Source: Brachypodium distachyon (lineage: Eukaryota; Streptophyta; Magnoliopsida; Poales; Poaceae). From it: DNA of 64,000 nt. This document shows, piece by piece, positions 36,886 to 47,348 of the stretch. The position numbers were made by a program, and so were the translations under genes. Position 1 is the stretch's first letter. Each line of letters starts with the position of its first letter. A model generated the notes under the pieces. It saw only the letters and a list, made by a program, of their open reading frames with translations, had not been told where the DNA came from and searched no databases. The DNA lies in contig NC_016131.3 in NCBI RefSeq assembly GCF_000005505.3, forward strand, positions 14,901,501 through 14,965,500. The letters are read 5' to 3'.

Positions 36886-39825
36886 ATTTTTTTTAAGCGG
36901 AGTACCCCACTTTATTAATTCAAAGCAAGAGTTGGAATACAACAAATATCAGGGGTATTTAGGAGCAAAAGACGGCGCCCGGCCGGGAGAGTCGCTGCCG
37001 CTTTATAGAGATTGTGGGCCTCAGAATTAGTGTCCCTCTTCTCATGACCAAGATGGGTCGATCTGAAATACTTCTTCCTCTCCCTGAATTCTCTAGCGAT
37101 AGCACTGTACTGGCATAGGCTCTCCTCATGGAACTCCTTAACAACACCCAGGCAATCAGAAGCAATTTGAATATGACTAACATTAAGGTCCGCAGCCAGA
37201 GCTAAAGCTTCACAGCACGCAATCGCTTCAAGAGTTTCAGGTGCACTGATCCCAGCATAAGTCACTGCTGAAGCCCCCATATAGACCCCGTGTTCATCGC
37301 GACAAACAGCCGCCACCGCGCCCGAGGCGCCCAGGCGAGACAGGCCTGCATCGACATTGATCTTCACACGCCCCTGGAACTGGTGGAAGCCATCTGGTGG
37401 AGACAGCAGGCCGAGCCGCCTGCAGGCCAGGAGTATGCGTTTTTGCTAGAGGAATCTGAAGATCACCCAAAAATTTCTGAATAAACCTGAAAGTGGATAA
37501 GGGACTCTGGAACTCATCATCATGTATTGCCCGACGCCGCGCCCACCAGATCGCCCATGGCGTAACAAGAATCTTGATCAGATCTTCATGCTTGCAAGTT
37601 TCGAAAAGCGTCGCAAGCCATAGCCGGGCATCAGGTATAGAAGAAGCAATCACATGTTGAAAGATCGGTATGGTCGGCTAGAGAGGGGGGGGATGAATAG
37701 GCGACTAACAAATTTTAATCTTTTTTTTTCTTTTCTAGAAAGATACAAACACTTAACCTAGGGTTTCTAAAGGTAATGCAACACTAGGATGAAGTGCAAT
37801 AGCCGAAGCAATAGCCAAAGCAACTAGATAACAAGAATGTAAAGGGTAAGAATGGATACCACACGAGAGATGAAGATTTCACTGGAGTTCCACCGATTGG
37901 GGTAGGTGTACGTCTCCATTTGGAGGAGTGTTCTACCACAAAGGTAGAGACGCCACAAAGTCTCACTCTATTCTCCTCTCACGACACCACAAAGGTGAGT
38001 GAGCTCCACTAATGGCTTCCTTGAAGGCGAAGACCGAACCTTTACAAACTTGACCGGGGCTAACTCCACAACTCAATTGGAAGCTCCTAATCCAATCCTC
38101 AAGCTCCACAAGCCTCAAGGGAAGAGCTCAAGGCAACCACTTCCGTCTAGAGCTCCCAAATGCCCAAGAGAAATAAAATACACAAGAGAAACAAGGGGAA
38201 TCAATTTTGTGACTTGGTGAAACCCTAGATCTAGGTCTTCTCCTCCAATCCTCAAAGAATCAACAAGGGGGAAGCTTTATGGAGGGAGATATAGTAAAAT
38301 GAAGCTTAGAGAATTCTTGGGAGAGAGGGGGCTGTTCTTTGCTTCGTGCTCGGGCAGGAAACCCGTTGGGGACGAAGGGGTAAATATTTGGACTCCCCAA
38401 AATCTAACCGTTATGCACTGCGAGTTTCAGGGGCGGAACTTCCGCTGGTCACTGGAAGTTCTGGGCGACCGGAAGTTCCGGCCCTGTTCCGGTTCAACTT
38501 CCGGAAATCCACAATGGATTCCAGTAGTGTTGCGGACCTGGTCCGGAGGTTGGACGGAAGTTCTGGGGTACCGGAACCCCACCGGAACTTCCAGACCTGG
38601 ACAGGCAAATGCACACCAGTTAGGCTCTAGAGTCGGTTCTCTCTCACTTTTTGGTAGGCTTTATGTGGGTGCAAGATGTTTGTTTGTGTACGTGAAAAGC
38701 GATTCACCCATTACCTTCCCATGTGGACTCTCTCTTAATAGTCGGAGTTCCTACGACTCAATAACCGAAAAAGCCGCTAAAACTCCACTACTCTTCGTTT
38801 TCCAACTTGAGGGCATCGAATCGTTTTGCGCCATTTGATATCAAATCTGAAATACTTAACACACGATTAGTCCACAACACACGTTGTCATCACCACCAAA
38901 ATTAATTAGGAGAGAAATGCCCTTTCACATGTTCCAGGAGATCATCATCAATTAGCGACCAAACACATCTAGGCATACTGCATAGCATAAGGGCATGGCG
39001 CCAATCATCATTAGCCTCCCTACAAATAGGACAGACCATCGAGTCCGCCACATGCCTCTTCATCCTTACTTCTCCCGTAGGAATCGAGTTTCGGGCCAAG
39101 CGCCAAACAAAGATTTTGATCTTGGAAGGAACTTTAACTTTCCACAAAGAGGACCACTGCTTGCGGGTCTTTTCTTCATCCGAGGTAGCGGGCCTTTTGT
39201 CAAGCCAATCTTCTCTGCGTTTCTTTGTCTCCACAAGCATACGATAGGCCGAACGGACAGAGAAAACACCTTTCTTCTCAAAATGCCAAGCCCAAAAGTC
39301 TTATTGGCGGACGGTGCTAAGCGGGATGTTGCGGATAAGATCAATGTCCATATCATAAAAGTGCTCAGCAAGGGCATCCATCTTCCACGTGCATGCAGCC
39401 GCATCAATCAACTCTGATACAAACTCAGGAGGATTCAAAGATTTAGCACAGACTGGCCGAAGCAACTGATCGCGGGGGAGCCAGTTATCCTGCCAGATCC
39501 GAGTCATCACAGCCCGAGCCAATTCTCCTAATCAGACCTTGACGGAGCACCCGTTTTCCTTCATAAATGGAACGCCAAACCTGAGATGGATTGCTGTCGA
39601 GATCGGCATTGAGGATATCGCCTTCTGGGAAATACCTGGCCTTGAGTACCCGGGCGCTCAGGGAGTCCGGGACCTGCAGAATGCGCCAGGCCTGACGAGC
39701 TAGCAGTGCAAGATTGAACAATTCAAAATCCTTAAAGCCAATTCCTCCCATGTACTTTTGGCATCGTCAAAATATCCGAGGAGACCCAAGCTGTTTTACG
39801 TTCACCTTTTTTTTGCTTCCCCACC
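36886..39825 (-). mobile_element. L1-type LINE, 5'-truncated, inserted in peptide unit A
   Basis: On the minus strand, from right to left: FWWGSKK-like start, GGIGFKDFELFNLALLARQ, TRIWQDNWLP, the zf-RVT region (KIKIFVWRLARNSIPT ... CPICREANDDWRHALMLC), a hydrophobic region (LVTPWAIWWARRRAIHDD) and an RNase H domain (KINVDAGLS ... ETLEAIACCEAL ... IASDCLG ... NSEAHNLYKAA). It ends in a poly(A) tail, seen as T8 at 36887-36894. A perfect 10-base target duplication, AAAAGTCCTA, lies at 36876-36885 and 39826-39835. Frameshifts near 37400 and 39510, plus the nested insertion, make it inactive. Endonuclease and RT core are missing. Confidence 0.92.
37659..38924. mobile_element. 1.27 kb insertion nested in the LINE, 9-bp target duplication
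   Basis: TCACATGTT is repeated exactly at 37650-37658 and 38925-38933. Removing the insert and one repeat restores the LINE frame (DDDLLEH|VIASSIPDARLW). One end carries GGTCGGCTAGAGAGGGGGGG, a word common in grass repeats, and the other GGTGGTGATGACAACG (minus). No terminal inverted repeat is visible. Nine-base duplications are typical of Mutator-like elements, but the class is uncertain. The interior has several CCGGAAGTTCCGG-like words at 38450-38600. Confidence 0.8.
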
Positions 39826-39835
39826 AAAAGTCCTA

Positions 39836-40479
39836 GTTATAATGACCTGATTACATTCATCCTATATCCTACATGCACCTTAGGTTTTGCGCCGGGCTTT
39901 GCAAAGCCCTGTATAAAAGAACAAAGCCTAAGCCCGAACCATAGTCTAGAAAGGACAATCTATCGCGTGGATGGATCGAAATGGGTTCGACCATAGTATA
40001 AATGGGTTCTATAGCTCCAACCATAGTCTAGAAAGCATCACTTGCAACGGCGTCCGCCAAACGGACCACTACGTGTCCGAAAATGATTTGCGGACCATAC
40101 TAGAATGATCACCTAAGCGGCTAACCGTCATAGCAGCTAGGCACGGAGGTCGAATGGTGCAGATGAGCAAAAATATCTCAACTAGATCAATCTAGCATGA
40201 TGGATCCAGCGATGCTTCCAAAACCAGACAAGGGGAATCGGGGATGGAAGTTGCATGTGGGAAAAAAGATGTGGGCCCGGGCCGGATACCCCAAACCTTT
40301 TCTAAATTTGGGGCAACTTTGAGAGACTTGGTCAGACAAACAGGGCAAAATGTCTGTTTAGGGTAGCCCATTGTGAGGTGTTTTTCGGACGAGCATTTCT
40401 GTTTGGGCCAAATATGACATTTGAGATAACTTTGGGACATCCCATTAGAGATGCTCTAAGGCGTCAACCTGCCCAATAG
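39836..40479. other. Rest of unit A spacer with a possible PIF-like fragment
   Basis: After the LINE the unit A spacer resumes (GTTATAATGACCTGA, then GGGCTTTGCAAAGCCC). About 40200-40459 is absent from the B-C spacer and ends in GAGATGCTCTAAG, the inverse of the GAGCATCTC end common in grass MITEs, so it may be a separate insertion. No gene seen. Confidence 0.4.
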
Positions 40480-41345
40480 AGCAGCTTCCGATTTGATGGC
40501 ACTGAGCACTTCGGCTACCAGAAGAAGCATGAAAACATTTTAGCATTTGAAAACATTAACTATATTAATCATTTTCGGAGTACAATTGTATCATACACAC
40601 TTGCTCATTTTGCAAATTCAGCATCTGGCATCCGACAGAAGAGAGATGGATCTGGCAATTAATATAAAGATTAGCTTAAGATAGATGAGCCGTGGATGAC
40701 TATTGTACATGCTTCTACAAAGAACCTCGTAGATGAATATGCAAAAACAGATTTGCTATACAAAAAACTATCTTAATTAGATAACTCAAACTCCACAACA
40801 GAGTTAAATCCTTTTTAGAACAACCATCCGGGTGTATTGAATCATAGAAGAATATACAATAGTGTCATGTCCTTACGATGAGCACCGGGCCAATAGATTG
40901 AATCATTGTAACCATACGGTACAGATCGAGATATAAACAATGAGCAAGACGTGGACGTATGTTCGGTGGATGAATCATTCAGATCACAGAAATCTCCTAG
41001 CTTAGATCGATATATATTTCAATTCACATGGTGATTGAGTTGAGGGCCATGCATTGGCATTGTTGTACTCTTGTAGTCCTTACTCAAACTTTGGGAAATT
41101 TATTCGATCATCGCTAAGTCGAGTGGCAATTTGCAAACACACCACATTTTGATCTCATGTTCAAATCTCTTTATTTGGCGGCACAACGAACAATTCAAAG
41201 CAGAGACACCAATATTATTTAGCTCCTCTTCTTTATTAATCCCATTAGCTGAATAGCCGGCCAGTACACTGAAATTACACCTAAGATTACATTTCCATGA
41301 GGAGGAGGAGGAGAACCAAATAAAAAGCATGCATGCAGGAACTAG

Positions 41346-41531
41346 CTATCCAAGGCGGCTTGGAGGAGGCGACTTGATAAGACAGCAAATATTATTACCA
41401 CCGCCGCAGCAAGGCAGTTTGACGTCCATGTACCTGGCCTGCGCACCTGTCGCTGACATTGTCACCAGCAGGCACACCTGTATGGCCACCAAAACAAGCA
41501 AGACCAGGAGATTATTCTGAATCGCCATCAT
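41346..41531 (-). CDS. Small secreted cysteine peptide, copy B (61 aa)
   Basis: A single exon from ATG at 41531 to TAG at 41348-41346, starting with two adjacent ATG codons. The signal peptide (MMAIQNNLLVLLVLVAIQVC) ends TGAQA as in copy A. The mature part differs more than the signal (RYMDVKLPCC, GGGNNI, CCLIKSPPPSRLG) but keeps CC-X6-CC and the terminal SRLG. The TATA-like CTATATATATA (41608-41618) is about 80 bases upstream. This copy is uninterrupted by transposons. The same function as copies A and C is expected, and the family is unknown to me. Confidence 0.72.
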   Translation of the reverse strand: MMAIQNNLLVLLVLVAIQVCLLVTMSATGAQARYMDVKLPCCGGGNNICCLIKSPPPSRLG

Positions 41532-42701
41532 CTCCTATCTGTATCTGTATAAAGAAGAACAAAATATGTATGTATGGACTGATGATCAGCTTCTTCCTGG
41601 AAACAGCTATATATATATGCGGGAGATCTGTAACTTAGGCAACCAATTAAATGGCATGATCATCTTGTTGATCTCTTCTTCCATATTTAGCTCCCGACGT
41701 GCGTATATATGGTATGGAAGTAATCTGGCCATTATGGATTGGATTTTTCTTTGGTTTTGATTCCATGTATGGCATCTGTGTAATCTGGCTTGAATTGCTT
41801 TGGATTTTTTTTCCATTATTTTATATCTTGTGTAAGTGTAACCATTTATATATATACGTGATAACAGGAAGGTCATTAATGTGGCCTTCATTAATCATTT
41901 CCAAAACTTAGATGGGATAAAACCCCATGCAGAAAAAGTCTCAGTTATAATGACCTGACTACATGCATGCTATATACACATCAGGTTTTGGGTTGGGCTT
42001 TGAAAAGCCCTGTATAGAAGAAATAACAAAGCCTAAACCCGATCCATTGTCTCGAAAAAAAACATCATTTCAGTTTTTTCCCTTGTATATACATCATTGG
42101 ATCGAAACGGGTTCGACTCAAAAGTTTATATCAAACACCAGAAACGAAAAGACTAGCAAGAAGTCCGTTGAACATCATCCGACCCGGCACCAATTCACCC
42201 GGACTCGAATTGGTGGCATTGAGCATTTCCGCTGCCAGAAGAAGCATGAAACATTTTAGCATTTGAAAACATTAACTACATTAATCATTTTCTGAGTACT
42301 ACTATATCATACACACTTGCTCATTTTGCAAATTCCATTTGGCATCTTACAGAAGAGAGATGGATCTGGCAATTAGATGAATATGCAACAGATTTGCTAT
42401 GCAAAAAGCTATGTTAATTCGATAACTCAAACTCCACAATAGAATTAAATCCTTTTCAGAACAGCCATCCGGGTGTATTGAATCATAGAAGAATATACAA
42501 TAGCGCCGTGTCCTGGCGATGAGTACTGGCCCAATAGATAGAATCATTGTAACCATATGGTACGGATCGAGTTATAAATGATGAGCAAGATGTAGAAGTA
42601 TAGTCGGTGGATGAATCAATCAGATCACATAAATCGATCTACTACCTTAGATATAATTTCGATTCAGATGGGGATTGAGTTGAGGGCCATGCATGGGCAG
42701 T

Positions 42702-42807
42702 CACTACTACAAAACGGTCTATATGCAACGTCACATCAGTAACGGCGGCCCCGATCGTTACTGATATGATTTTTCGACCGTTACTGATAACCGTTTCTAT
42801 AGTAGTG
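42702..42807. mobile_element. CACTA-type MITE, 106 bp
   Basis: It begins CACTACTACAAAACGGT and ends ACCGTTTCTATAGTAGTG, with a 3-base target duplication AGT on both sides (42699-42701 and 42808-42810). The interior has inverted TCAGTAACGG / CCGTTACTGA words. The corresponding spacer of the neighbouring unit (near 41060) lacks it, so the empty site is visible in the same window. Confidence 0.88.
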
Positions 42808-43103
42808 AGTGTTGTGTACTCTTGTAGTCCATACTCAAACTTAATTTATTCGATCACCGCTTCTTAAGTCGAGTGGCGATTTGCAAACAAACCACATGTT
42901 GATCTCATGTTCCATATGCATCCATCATAAACCTCTATATTTATTTGGCGGCACAACGAACAATTCAAAGTATAGACACCAATATTATTTAGCTCCTCCT
43001 CTTTATTCATTCCATTAGCTGAATAGCCAGCCAGTACATTGAAATTACATTACCAGGAGGGAGAGGAGGAGAACCAAATGAAAAGCTTGCATGGAGGAGC
43101 TAG

Positions 43104-43292
43104 CTAGCCAAGGCGGCTTGGAGGAGGAGAAGGCGGCTTGATAAGACAGCAATTTGGATCACCAGCGAGGCAGCAACGCAGGTTGACCACGTTCCTGGCC
43201 TGCGCACCTGTTGCTGCCATCGTCACAAGCACGCAAATCTGCACGGCTAGCAAAACAAGGAACACCAGCAGATTCTGAAATATCGCCATCAT
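43104..43292 (-). CDS. Small secreted cysteine peptide, copy C (62 aa)
   Basis: A single exon from ATG at 43292 to TAG at 43106-43104, again with a double ATG. The signal peptide (MMAIFQNLLVFLVLLAVQIC) ends TGAQA. The mature part reads RNVVNLRCC, LAGDPN, CCLIK, then a proline-rich tail with an extra PSP before PPSRLG. CC-X6-CC spacing is exact. The promoter has ACAGCTATATATATATA (43384-43397 core), and the gene's 3' flank has the same TTTATT (AATAAA, minus) as the other copies. All three frames are intact. Confidence 0.72.
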   Translation of the reverse strand: MMAIFQNLLVFLVLLAVQICVLVTMAATGAQARNVVNLRCCLAGDPNCCLIKPPSPPPSRLG

Positions 43293-43829
43293 CGATCTGA
43301 TCTCGATCGAGTTCTCCTATCTCTCTGTAGAGAACAAAATGAGTGTGAAGTGCAGTGATGATCGGATCCTTCCACAGAACAGCTATATATATATATAGCA
43401 TGTGTGTAAGTGTAAGTAATGGCCGTTTATGGATTGAATCGGTTTGGGTTTCTTTCCATGTATATCTTGTGTAGCCAACTATATGCTCGTTGTAACAGGA
43501 AGGTCATGACTGGTCTTTATTAATCATTTCCAAAAATTAGATGGGATCAACTTATCAACCCAAATGCAAACCATTGGCTCATTACGTACTGCTATACTTT
43601 TCAGGTCTTGGGCTGGGCTTTGCAAAGCCTAGGCGCTGCCATTGCTAATTAAGTCTACTCTCGGGCCAGCCGATAAACTCCCGCCGCAAGAAGATTAGTG
43701 AAGTCAACTGGACCAGTTTGCAGATACTCCTACCCAGTTTCCACCGAACAAAATAAACACACCTAGTCGTAAGATCTCTTTCCGGGAGCATTGTCTGCAC
43801 CGCGGGCATGCTTAATTTGGCACAACGAG

Positions 43830-43945
43830 AATCCAAAGAGAGAGTACATTGACTGAATATAGTACTACTCGATCGACTGAATAGCCGGCGAGTACATTGA
43901 AATTACACTTGGGTTCAGATTAATTACCAGGAGGCCGGTCATCGA
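43830..43945 (-). pseudogene. Remnant of a fourth peptide-gene unit
   Basis: GACTGAATAGCCGGCGAGTACATTGAAATTACACTT and ATTACCAGGAGG match the 3' UTR part of units A-C, but the coding part is gone. Only the terminal flank of a unit survives, next to the SDR gene. Confidence 0.65.
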
Positions 43946-44150
43946 AACAAGCACAAACAATTAAACTCGGTTTGTTGATCATCTGAAAAGCATCCTTAAT
44001 TGATTACTAGTACCACTACTCATCATCTCAAAGAATACTTTTTTATTGCTACTGATATACTAGTAGTACAAAGCTGCTCATCGCCATCTCAAATTAAGAA
44101 TCCTTGCAACACAATCCAACTTATTCCAGCCTACTCAGAGAAGATCGAAA

Positions 44151-45029
44151 TCATGCCATGGGCGGCATGTTGGGCGCCTTGCCAACAGTGAACCCGCCAT
44201 CAACAACAAGATTATGCCCATTGACATACTTAGCCTCATCAGACCCCAAATAAACCACAGCCCTAGCAATATCCTCCACTCCCAACACAACCCCACCCTC
44301 CGCCATCTCATTGATATCCTTCTCCACAATCCCCCTATGCTCCTCGTCGCTCATCCGAGGGTACCACTCCTCCAGGATCCTCTTCACCAGCGGCGTGAGG
44401 ATGTAGTTCGGCGAGACGGCGTTTACGCGCACGCCGTCCTTCGCCGTCTCCCCCGCCGCGGCGCGCACGAGCCCGATCACCGCGGACTTGGACACGCTGT
44501 ACGGGTGTGGCGTCAGCTTGCCCATGACGCCGGCAATGCTGGCGATGCATATAATGGAACCGGACTTGCGTGGCACCATGACACGCGCCGCGTGCTTGAC
44601 GCCCGCCATGACGCCGCGGGTGTTGACGGCCATGACGGCGTCGAAGTCGGCCATGGAGAGGGCGGACAAGGGTGGGAGGTCGAGGGAGCCCACGATGCCG
44701 GCGTTGTTGACCATGACGTCGAGCTTGCCGTGGGTGGACACGGCGAGGTCCACGGCGGCCGAGACCTGGGCCTCGTCGGTGACATCGCAGCGGGTGTAGT
44801 GGGCCGTCGATGGGCCTCCGAGGGCTGCGGCGAGGGAACGGCCCAGGGTGTCTTGGATGTCGGCGAGGATGACCTTGGCGCCGTGGCGGACGAACTCGGT
44901 GGCCGTGGCCTTGCCGATGCCGCTCGCGGCGCCCGTGATCACGGCCACTTTCCCTGCCAGCCTCTGGGTGCTTGCAGCTGCTGTTGAGGCCGTGGAGTAG
45001 CCGCGCTGGATCGCTGCCCGGAGGAACAT
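44151..45029 (-). CDS. Short-chain dehydrogenase/reductase (classical SDR)
   Basis: Intronless, 292 aa, from ATG at 45029 to TGA at 44153-44151. Residues 1-22 are Arg/Ser/Ala-rich (FLRAAIQRGYSTAST), suggesting a short mitochondrial or plastid presequence. The NAD(P)-binding TGAASGIG follows, then ADIQD after beta-2, NNAG (VMVNNAGIVGS), the catalytic Ser in IICIASIAG, the YSVSK active site and the NAVSPNYILTP region. All catalytic residues (N, S, Y, K) are present. The family includes xanthoxin dehydrogenase, TASSELSEED2 and momilactone A synthase-like enzymes. Rice has a cluster of related SDR genes near DPE2 on chromosome 7 (recalled). The substrate cannot be told from sequence; a secondary alcohol of a terpenoid or steroid-like compound is typical. 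Confidence 0.9.
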   Translation of the reverse strand: MFLRAAIQRGYSTASTAAASTQRLAGKVAVITGAASGIGKATATEFVRHGAKVILADIQDTLGRSLAAALGGPSTAHYTRCDVTDEAQVSAAVDLAVSTHGKLDVMVNNAGIVGSLDLPPLSALSMADFDAVMAVNTRGVMAGVKHAARVMVPRKSGSIICIASIAGVMGKLTPHPYSVSKSAVIGLVRAAAGETAKDGVRVNAVSPNYILTPLVKRILEEWYPRMSDEEHRGIVEKDINEMAEGGVVLGVEDIARAVVYLGSDEAKYVNGHNLVVDGGFTVGKAPNMPPMA

Positions 45030-45152
45030 TTTGCTTGCTGTTGATCTCTGTTCTCGCAGAATCGAGCTAATTAAGCTAAGCTAGCTGGTGGACAGTGTGG
45101 AGAGTGGAGTGTGGCGCCAATGAAGGACAGAGAGAGCTAGAGCTAGCGGTGG

Positions 45153-45160
45153 TTATTTAA
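45153..45160 (-). promoter_or_regulatory. Likely TATA box of the SDR gene
   Basis: TTAAATAA on the minus strand, 124 bases upstream of the ATG, the only AT-rich motif in a moderately GC-rich leader. Confidence 0.45.
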
Positions 45161-45399
45161 CAGGGGACCCTGAGCCGGAGCAACGAGCAAGCACAGCCTG
45201 GTGCGCCAGGGCGCTGACTTGGAGATTCCACGTTATCTGGACCGTCGGGCACCGGCGAGATCGTGCGTATCTCGCGACCCGGTGCAGGGCGGCAGGAGCA
45301 GAGGGATTTTAAAACCGGCCTCGCGCGGCGCGTGCACACGTTCACAGCTCATCGCGTTGGCTGGACCGGCGAGGAAGGAATCTCAATACAGCAGGTCAG

Positions 45400-45640
45400 A
45401 TCACACACAAGAGTATTTTTTTTTTTACAACAGACCAGATCACATGAGTTTTTTTTTCACCACAAGAATCACCTGTAAATTCATGAAATTCAAAAGCTCC
45501 CCCGAGCGGCCGAGCCACACGCTTTTTTTTTTTACAACAGATCAAATCACATCAGAGGCGGAGCTTTTTTTTTAGAGGATTTGTTTTTTTTAGGAGAATC
45601 AGAGGCGGAGCTAGGCCTCAGGCAGGTTGGTGGGATGTTT
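45400..45640. repeat. Poly(T)-ACAACAGA repeat cluster
   Basis: T-runs followed by ACAACAGACCAGATCACAT (to 45445) and ACAACAGATCAAATCACAT (to 45552) form two related copies about 107 bases apart. Two further T-runs and a duplicated ATCAGAGGCGGAGCT (45551 and 45599) follow. They look like repeated insertion tails, but the source element is not clear. Confidence 0.5.
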
Positions 45641-47348
45641 TTTCTGGCCTATACTGTACAATGTTTGGGCCTTGGTCTGGGGCACGGCCCACTTTCCACC
45701 TCACTTGGCCCTTTAGCCTGCCAGCCCACCCCGAGCCTGCCAGCCCAGTCTGCTCGGTCCCCTCGGACCTCAGGGTCGACAGAGTGAGGGACGAGCGCCG
45801 TCGCCGCCGGCCGCCGCAACTCCGCACGGCGCAACCTGGCTGCCGCAGTGTCGCCCGCACCCGCCTCCACAACTGCACCAAGCCACACGCCTCCTCTGCT
45901 GCCGCTGGCCGGCTCCCCGGCTCTCCCGCCGGTGTATCCTACAGCCTCCGAGACCTCCCCCGAGTCGCGGCGCTAGGTCACGGTTGGGCCTCGTCGTCCG
46001 GCCGCCACCGAATCCCAGTGCGACCGCTCGCCATCGCCGAATCCTCGTCCCTGTCTCCCCGACTCGGCGACTCCAAGCACCCAATCTCCAATCGATAACT
46101 CCCTTCTCCTGTGTGAGTTCAAGCCTGCAACTTTGTTCCTCTCCCCACATCTCTTTTATTTAGTTTATTACAAATCAAATGAATATGTGATGAGTTGTGT
46201 ACAAACCAAATGAGCATTATCTTACTAGTTAACAATACACCGATTTGGTCAATATTTGGTAATTGCTTTATACATTGCATATACATGTGAAGTATGGTTG
46301 CCGAATGGAGTAATGAAAACACTAGGATAAAAAAAAAATACCCAAGCAACCTTTGCAACCAGCAGTTACGAGTCTTTGGATATGTTCCTTTGGATCATGG
46401 AAGGATGTGAATCAAACAGAAGAACACAAAAACGCTTTAAGCATTCAGGAGATACCATCCACCACAAATTCCATGTGGTTCTCCTTTGCGTGATCAAAAT
46501 GGCAGCTCACTACCTAAAACCAAAGGATCCAAATTTTCGAAATGTGCATCCTACGATTGGGAACGACAGAAGGGCATTTCCACATCTCAAAGATTGCATT
46601 GCTGCAAAACCACAACACAACCACTTGTTTCTGATTTTTTTTGTATGTGCAAAAACCAGTGTCTTGCCCAGTTCAGAACCAGCAAGCGTCCAGTATTCTT
46701 TTTTTCTGTAATCAACCAACATACAGGTTCGTAGAAGTTCAGATGGTTCAACTGTACACAAAAAATGACAAATCATGTTTTTCTGTAATCAATCAACACA
46801 CATGCTTTAGAATGATTGATGCAAGTTCAGGTGTTTCATCTCGTTTTGCTGTCTGGCTAGTCAACAAAACTTAGTGCTGTCAGCATCACCTGGTTGCCAG
46901 AATCTGGAGCTGTTTGCTGAATGTTTCTACATATCCTTTTTTTGCCCCCAATGCCATGATTTGTGTAAGTCGGGAGTGGGCTGCAGTATTTGCTGGAGTG
47001 GATGACTTCCGAACATGTTCTAACTCTAATACGCCACCAGTCATCGCCTGCTGCCCTGTGACTGTTTCTCCTGTTCTTCGTTTCTCCTGAAAATCGCCAC
47101 CTGCAGCTCTCTGTTCTCTCTATATATACCGTGATATATTGATGCTTGCTAATGAAGAGAATCGAATCTTGTTTTCATACAGTGACATATTGATGCTCTC
47201 TAATGAAGAGAATCATGTTTTCTGCAGGGGCAAGGAGGTCACAAACGGGTTTCTCATTGTTGGGTATCTCGCGATCTTGTGGAAATACGCTCCGATCCGC
47301 AAGAGACTCCCCGGTTTCTCCTCTAATTGGTTTTGCAAGGCTGTGGCA
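45641..47348. other. GC-rich island and AT-rich flank, gene status unclear
   Basis: 45640-46100 is GC-rich with open frames on both strands (45661-46098 plus). It could be a 5' leader of the plus-strand gene at 47.3 kb or a leader from an element. 46100-47340 is AT-rich with repeated TTTTTCTGTAATCAA(C/T)CAAC words at 46699 and 46781. No protein domain. Confidence 0.35.

Larger units (their letters stand above)
36139..43945 (-). repeat. Segmental tandem duplication containing the CC-X6-CC peptide genes
   Basis: Three copies of a unit of about 1.7-2 kb. Each includes a peptide gene, its TATA-containing promoter, a GATGGGAT(C/A)AA block, and a distal block with GGGCTTTG(C/A)AAAGCC. Spacer blocks such as GAATCATAGAAGAATATACAA (40840-40860 and 42479-42499) and CATACACACTTGCTCATTTTG (40593 and 42310) are shared between the unit A-B and B-C spacers. 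Unit A is split by a LINE (36886-39825), and unit C's spacer carries a CACTA MITE (42702-42807). A fourth copy is reduced to the 3' UTR-like part (43830-43945). Confidence 0.85.

Noticed and set aside
44214..44987. 257-codon plus-strand frame
   Set aside because: The antisense shadow of the SDR gene, whose catalytic motifs all lie on the minus strand.
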